A stretch of 39,659 bases of DNA from a virus: positions 1 to 39,659 of IMG/VR virus record IMGVR_UViG_3300047585_000046; one strand, given 5' to 3'. The position numbers and the translations under genes are program-made. Of this stretch, positions 36,890-39,659 are shown piece after piece. The notes beneath the pieces were generated by a model. The model saw nothing but the letters and a program-made list of their open reading frames with translations. It searched no databases and was not told the DNA's origin. Numbering within the stretch: the stretch's first letter is position 1; each line of letters opens with the position of its first letter.

Positions 36890-38824
36890 TTAGCCGCTAT
36901 CTCCGCCGCCGCCGCCGCCAGGGGTGCAGGTACATGCACCACCGCCGGTGGCAAAAACATTAGAGGATGCCCCGCCAGACGTTAATACAGGATATAAAGT
37001 ACCTTCACCATTGGCAAGATTAACTAATGGAGAAGTCACATTAACTTGTGGAGCAACTACATTAACTAAAACCCCGGCACTAATCAGAATCTGACCATCG
37101 CTGGATATGGTGACAAGAGCGGCAACTGAACCGGTTGCATTTACAGTAGCTTCAGGTGATCCTAGACTTTGAGCGCTTATATCAATTGTGGCGCTCACTA
37201 AATCGGCCGTGGTGATATTTGTGATAGCGCCACCTTTACTACCAGTGGTTAAAATCTCTGATGTTGCTTGTCCACCGTTGCCTATAGTCTGAGTATTGAA
37301 GGTCGTAGTAGCAGAAATCTGATCTCCTTCCAGTCCCGTACTAATAGTGTCCATTTTGGCCGCTGCGGTAACTGTTGTTACACCATCGGCTGATGGCTCT
37401 AAATCTTCAGCGGTAGTTGATAATTCTAAAGAAGAAGTAATTTGAGGAACATCTAACCCGGTAGATGCGGTATCAATTTGCTGGGCTGCTGAAACACTGC
37501 CTTTGCCGTGTTCGCATAAGCTGTTGGCATTCCAGGCGTTGCCAGTATTAACGATGTCTGTATAAATACCAGTAGCAGCAGTATCTATTGATTCACTAGC
37601 CGAAGCTAATGGCACATGATTGGATGGTTTTCCGACACCTAATGATTGCGTAGAGATACCGGTAGAGGCTGTAGACGGTGCCGTAGGTTCAGAATCAAAT
37701 TGAATAATAACTGTACTATCGGTATCGCAACTAGTCGTACTAGTAGCTGGATCCCCATTAGATTGATTTTCAATAGTGATGTTGGAAACAGCTGGTGTAA
37801 GAAAATCTTCTGATGCTGGATTAACACTACTATTCGTAACATTAATATCAGATTCTTCTGGTTGCTGGGTTGGCAGATTAGCTTGCGCAGTGCTATTGAC
37901 ATTCACTGATGATGTATTGCTAGTTTTACCATTCTCAGCTGTTGATTCAATAGTGACAGTTGACGTATTGTCAACATCTCCATCTGGAGCGGCATATCTG
38001 GTGTCATAAGTTGCAGTCGAACTAAAACTAGCTTCAGCGGTATTAGATGTTTGTCCAGTGGTTGCTAAAGCAGCTAAATCTAAGTCGCTAGTTAAAACCT
38101 TACCTTTAGGCATATTATCACTAGGATCGACTGCATTAGCAGTTGACGCAATGTCAACATCGGCACCTAAATTATCTGACTGCCCGCTTTGTTGTTTATA
38201 TTCCGGTTCAGCGATTGCTTCAATATGAACAGTACGATCAATGGCATTTGGATTAGGTTCTGTATAAGGACCGATAATTTGTTGTCCTTGCCCGTCTTGT
38301 TCTGTCGTAGTTAAAGCTGGAGACGGATTAGCAGATATTTGAATAGACCCGTCATTTTTAAAGGCCATATTATTACCGCAGGCATGACGAATGATAGCTT
38401 CACCTTTTTGAATGAAACCTTGGGTTAAAGTACCGCTATCGTCATATACGCTATAGCCTTGTCCAGGTGCATTGTCGATTTGATTAAAAGTCCAAAAACC
38501 ATTGATGTATAAAGTTCCTTCCCGACTTTCAACAAGCATCACTACCTGTTCGCCCCGGCCGGGTTCATCAATACTTGCGCCACCCCATGGGGCTATTTGA
38601 ATACCAAAACCATTTCCGGACCATATAGTACCCATCTGAATCCAACCGGATTCCATATAAGCTGTGCCGTCAGACGTGAAGTGCGGGATAACTACTTTGC
38701 AGCGATGAGTATTGCCATCGTATTGGGAAATATGACCAGTTAAAAAGAAGCTAAGGTTACTAACCTGCCCCTGGGCCATCTGTAGGTGTAGATGCAGGTT
38801 CTCCAGCGCTAAATCATTTCGCAA
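36890..38824 (-). CDS. Baseplate spike protein (gpV-like) with repetitive shaft
   Basis: The 644-residue protein starts at TTG 38824. Residues about 25-125 are the gpV/gp45-like OB domain (L-T-G-H-I-S-Q-Y-D-G-N-T-H-R-C-K-V-V-I-P-H-F, P-G-R-G-E-Q-V-V-M-L). The long centre (about 190-530) is Ser/Thr/Asn-rich with imperfect repeats such as I-D-T-A-x-T-G and S-N-T-x-x-V-x-x-x-S-T-A, fitting a beta-helix shaft. The end is A-C-T-C-T-P followed by six Gly, with two cysteines where other spikes bind iron through His. It is on the strand opposite to all other tail genes. Confidence 0.75.
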   Translation of the reverse strand: MRNDLALENLHLHLQMAQGQVSNLSFFLTGHISQYDGNTHRCKVVIPHFTSDGTAYMESGWIQMGTIWSGNGFGIQIAPWGGASIDEPGRGEQVVMLVESREGTLYINGFWTFNQIDNAPGQGYSVYDDSGTLTQGFIQKGEAIIRHACGNNMAFKNDGSIQISANPSPALTTTEQDGQGQQIIGPYTEPNPNAIDRTVHIEAIAEPEYKQQSGQSDNLGADVDIASTANAVDPSDNMPKGKVLTSDLDLAALATTGQTSNTAEASFSSTATYDTRYAAPDGDVDNTSTVTIESTAENGKTSNTSSVNVNSTAQANLPTQQPEESDINVTNSSVNPASEDFLTPAVSNITIENQSNGDPATSTTSCDTDSTVIIQFDSEPTAPSTASTGISTQSLGVGKPSNHVPLASASESIDTAATGIYTDIVNTGNAWNANSLCEHGKGSVSAAQQIDTASTGLDVPQITSSLELSTTAEDLEPSADGVTTVTAAAKMDTISTGLEGDQISATTTFNTQTIGNGGQATSEILTTGSKGGAITNITTADLVSATIDISAQSLGSPEATVNATGSVAALVTISSDGQILISAGVLVNVVAPQVNVTSPLVNLANGEGTLYPVLTSGGASSNVFATGGGACTCTPGGGGGGDSG

Positions 38825-38860
38825 TGTAAATACCCCGTAAACCCCTTACTGCTTACAGTT

Positions 38861-38866
38861 TATAAT
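38861..38866 (+). promoter_or_regulatory. TATAAT box upstream of the gp25-like gene
   Basis: A perfect -10 hexamer 28 bases before ATG 38895, without a clear -35. It restarts plus-strand transcription after the inverted spike gene. AGGGATTTAAT follows as ribosome site. Confidence 0.4.
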
Positions 38867-38894
38867 GAGAACAGCTTACAGGGATTTAATATAG

Positions 38895-39299
38895 ATGGCA
38901 ACGCTCTTTTTGGAAAATGGTTCAGACTTTGTTTTAAACAGCGCAGGTGGGCTTTTGCTGGCTGAAGGCTGGGACGAAATTAGGCAAAGGATCGAACGGC
39001 GCATCTTTACAAACCCCCAAAGTTTTCAAACGTCAGGCGCTCCCGTCCAACCACAATATATCTTTGATACGACCTATGGCTTAGGGGCCGGAACAGTTAT
39101 CGGCGACAACTGGACCGATCAGGCTATTAATGCCTTTACGGATAAAATTATAGCGGGTGTCATCCAAGACCAGGGTGTAAATGGTTCAGTTATGCCTACG
39201 GTTCAAAGTACCGTTCTACCAAACCATACAGTGGAGTTTCAAATACAAGTAACATTGATTAACGGACTACAAAACACTATCACCCTTACGGTTCCATAA
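38895..39299 (+). CDS. Baseplate wedge protein, gp25-like
   Basis: The 134-residue protein fits the gp25/W-type wedge family: a short beta hairpin start (L-F-L-E-N-G-S-D-F-V-L-N-S-A-G-G-L-L-L), then E-I-R-Q-R-I-E-R-R-I-F-T-N-P, which is the conserved R-x-x-x-R-x-L-L-T-x-P helix, Y-G-L-G-A-G-T-V-I-G-D and a C-terminal strand pair. It helps link sheath and baseplate. The next gene begins one base after its stop. Confidence 0.75.
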   Translation: MATLFLENGSDFVLNSAGGLLLAEGWDEIRQRIERRIFTNPQSFQTSGAPVQPQYIFDTTYGLGAGTVIGDNWTDQAINAFTDKIIAGVIQDQGVNGSVMPTVQSTVLPNHTVEFQIQVTLINGLQNTITLTVP

Positions 39300-39659
39300 A
39301 TGCCACTTCAAACCCAATCTTTAGCACAATTCGTAACGAATTTCATTAATCAATTCGCTACGGAAACTGGATTACAACCAGTGTTAACATCTGGTGATCC
39401 GGTTCTAGCCTTAGCCCAATCTGAAGCAGCCCAAGCAATGTTCCTACAATTTCAGGCAGCTTTTACGGTAGCTTTTGCCAGATCCACTACTGCTACTGGT
39501 CCAGACTTAGATAGTTATTATGCCCAGTTTGTTTTTCCAAGAACAGGTTCTGCTTACGCTAGCGGTGATGTCACCTTAGCCGTTGGTTCACCAGCTATTA
39601 ATCAATTAGTTATACCTATCGACACAATCATTCAAACAGTCGGCGGAGCTATTCAATAT
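39300..39659 (+). CDS. Baseplate J-like wedge protein, cut by window end
   Basis: The first 120 residues of a baseplate J-like protein are visible, starting at ATG 39300. The N-terminal helical region contains the conserved T-G-P-D-L-D-S-Y-Y-A-Q-F, followed by A-S-G-D-V-T-L-A-V-G-S and V-I-P-I-D-T-I-I-Q-T, the start of the family's beta domain. It forms the wedge arms of the baseplate. The rest lies outside the window. Confidence 0.8.
   Translation, partial: MPLQTQSLAQFVTNFINQFATETGLQPVLTSGDPVLALAQSEAAQAMFLQFQAAFTVAFARSTTATGPDLDSYYAQFVFPRTGSAYASGDVTLAVGSPAINQLVIPIDTIIQTVGGAIQY

Noticed and set aside
36520-38894. Invertible DNA segment with flanking recombination sites
   Set aside because: Minus-strand orientation is clear, but no matching inverted repeats at the two borders and no invertase gene were found by eye.

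Overview
The window looks like part of the genome of a tailed phage with a contractile tail (myovirus morphology), or of a prophage-like equivalent, infecting a Gram-negative bacterium. The structural genes support this: scaffold, HK97-fold capsid, sheath, tube, a frameshifting tail chaperone pair, tape measure, baseplate hub, spike, gp25-like wedge and baseplate J. The host call rests on Sec signal peptides, sigma70-type promoters and AGGA-type ribosome binding sites. I cannot name a host genus. No terminase, portal, integrase or attachment site was recognised, so the window is probably partial.

Layout. 1-950: a gene-poor stretch with a tandem repeat and a diverged palindrome repeat. 0.95-5.3 kb: small accessory genes, including a secreted PDZ-like protein, a DNA cytosine methylase-like protein, a secreted Lys/Ala-rich protein, a family of C-x-x-G paralogues, nested tiny membrane proteins and a zinc-ribbon protein. 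5.4-9.0 kb: tail-fibre and adhesin genes ending in a glycine-rich adhesin. 9.0-17.4 kb, mostly minus strand: a small operon with a DUF4406-like enzyme, a region holding a candidate structured RNA, the endolysin operon, a CAT-anticodon tRNA with its own promoter, a sedolisin-type protease, a signal-peptide-bearing proteasome-like hydrolase and an archaeo-eukaryotic-type primase. 17.5-20.6 kb: small unknown genes, a dNMP kinase, a second proteasome-like hydrolase and a stand-alone biotinyl/lipoyl carrier domain. 20.6-39.7 kb: the virion assembly module on the plus strand. It is interrupted by two minus-strand islands: a zinc-finger/HNH pair at 24.6-25.6 kb, and the spike gene with a small neighbour at 36.5-38.8 kb.

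How it fits together. The right half builds the head and tail in a conventional order. The left half supplies host adsorption, lysis, nucleotide and replication functions, and an unusual set of protein-processing genes: an S53 protease, two Ntn-hydrolases (one apparently exported), two exported PDZ-like proteins and a biotin-carrier domain. The Shine-Dalgarno sequences of the two most abundant virion proteins (capsid and sheath) lie inside stable inverted repeats. A 10-mer, GACACCCGCT, occurs 11 times exactly, in coding and non-coding DNA and mostly on the plus strand, far more often than base composition predicts.
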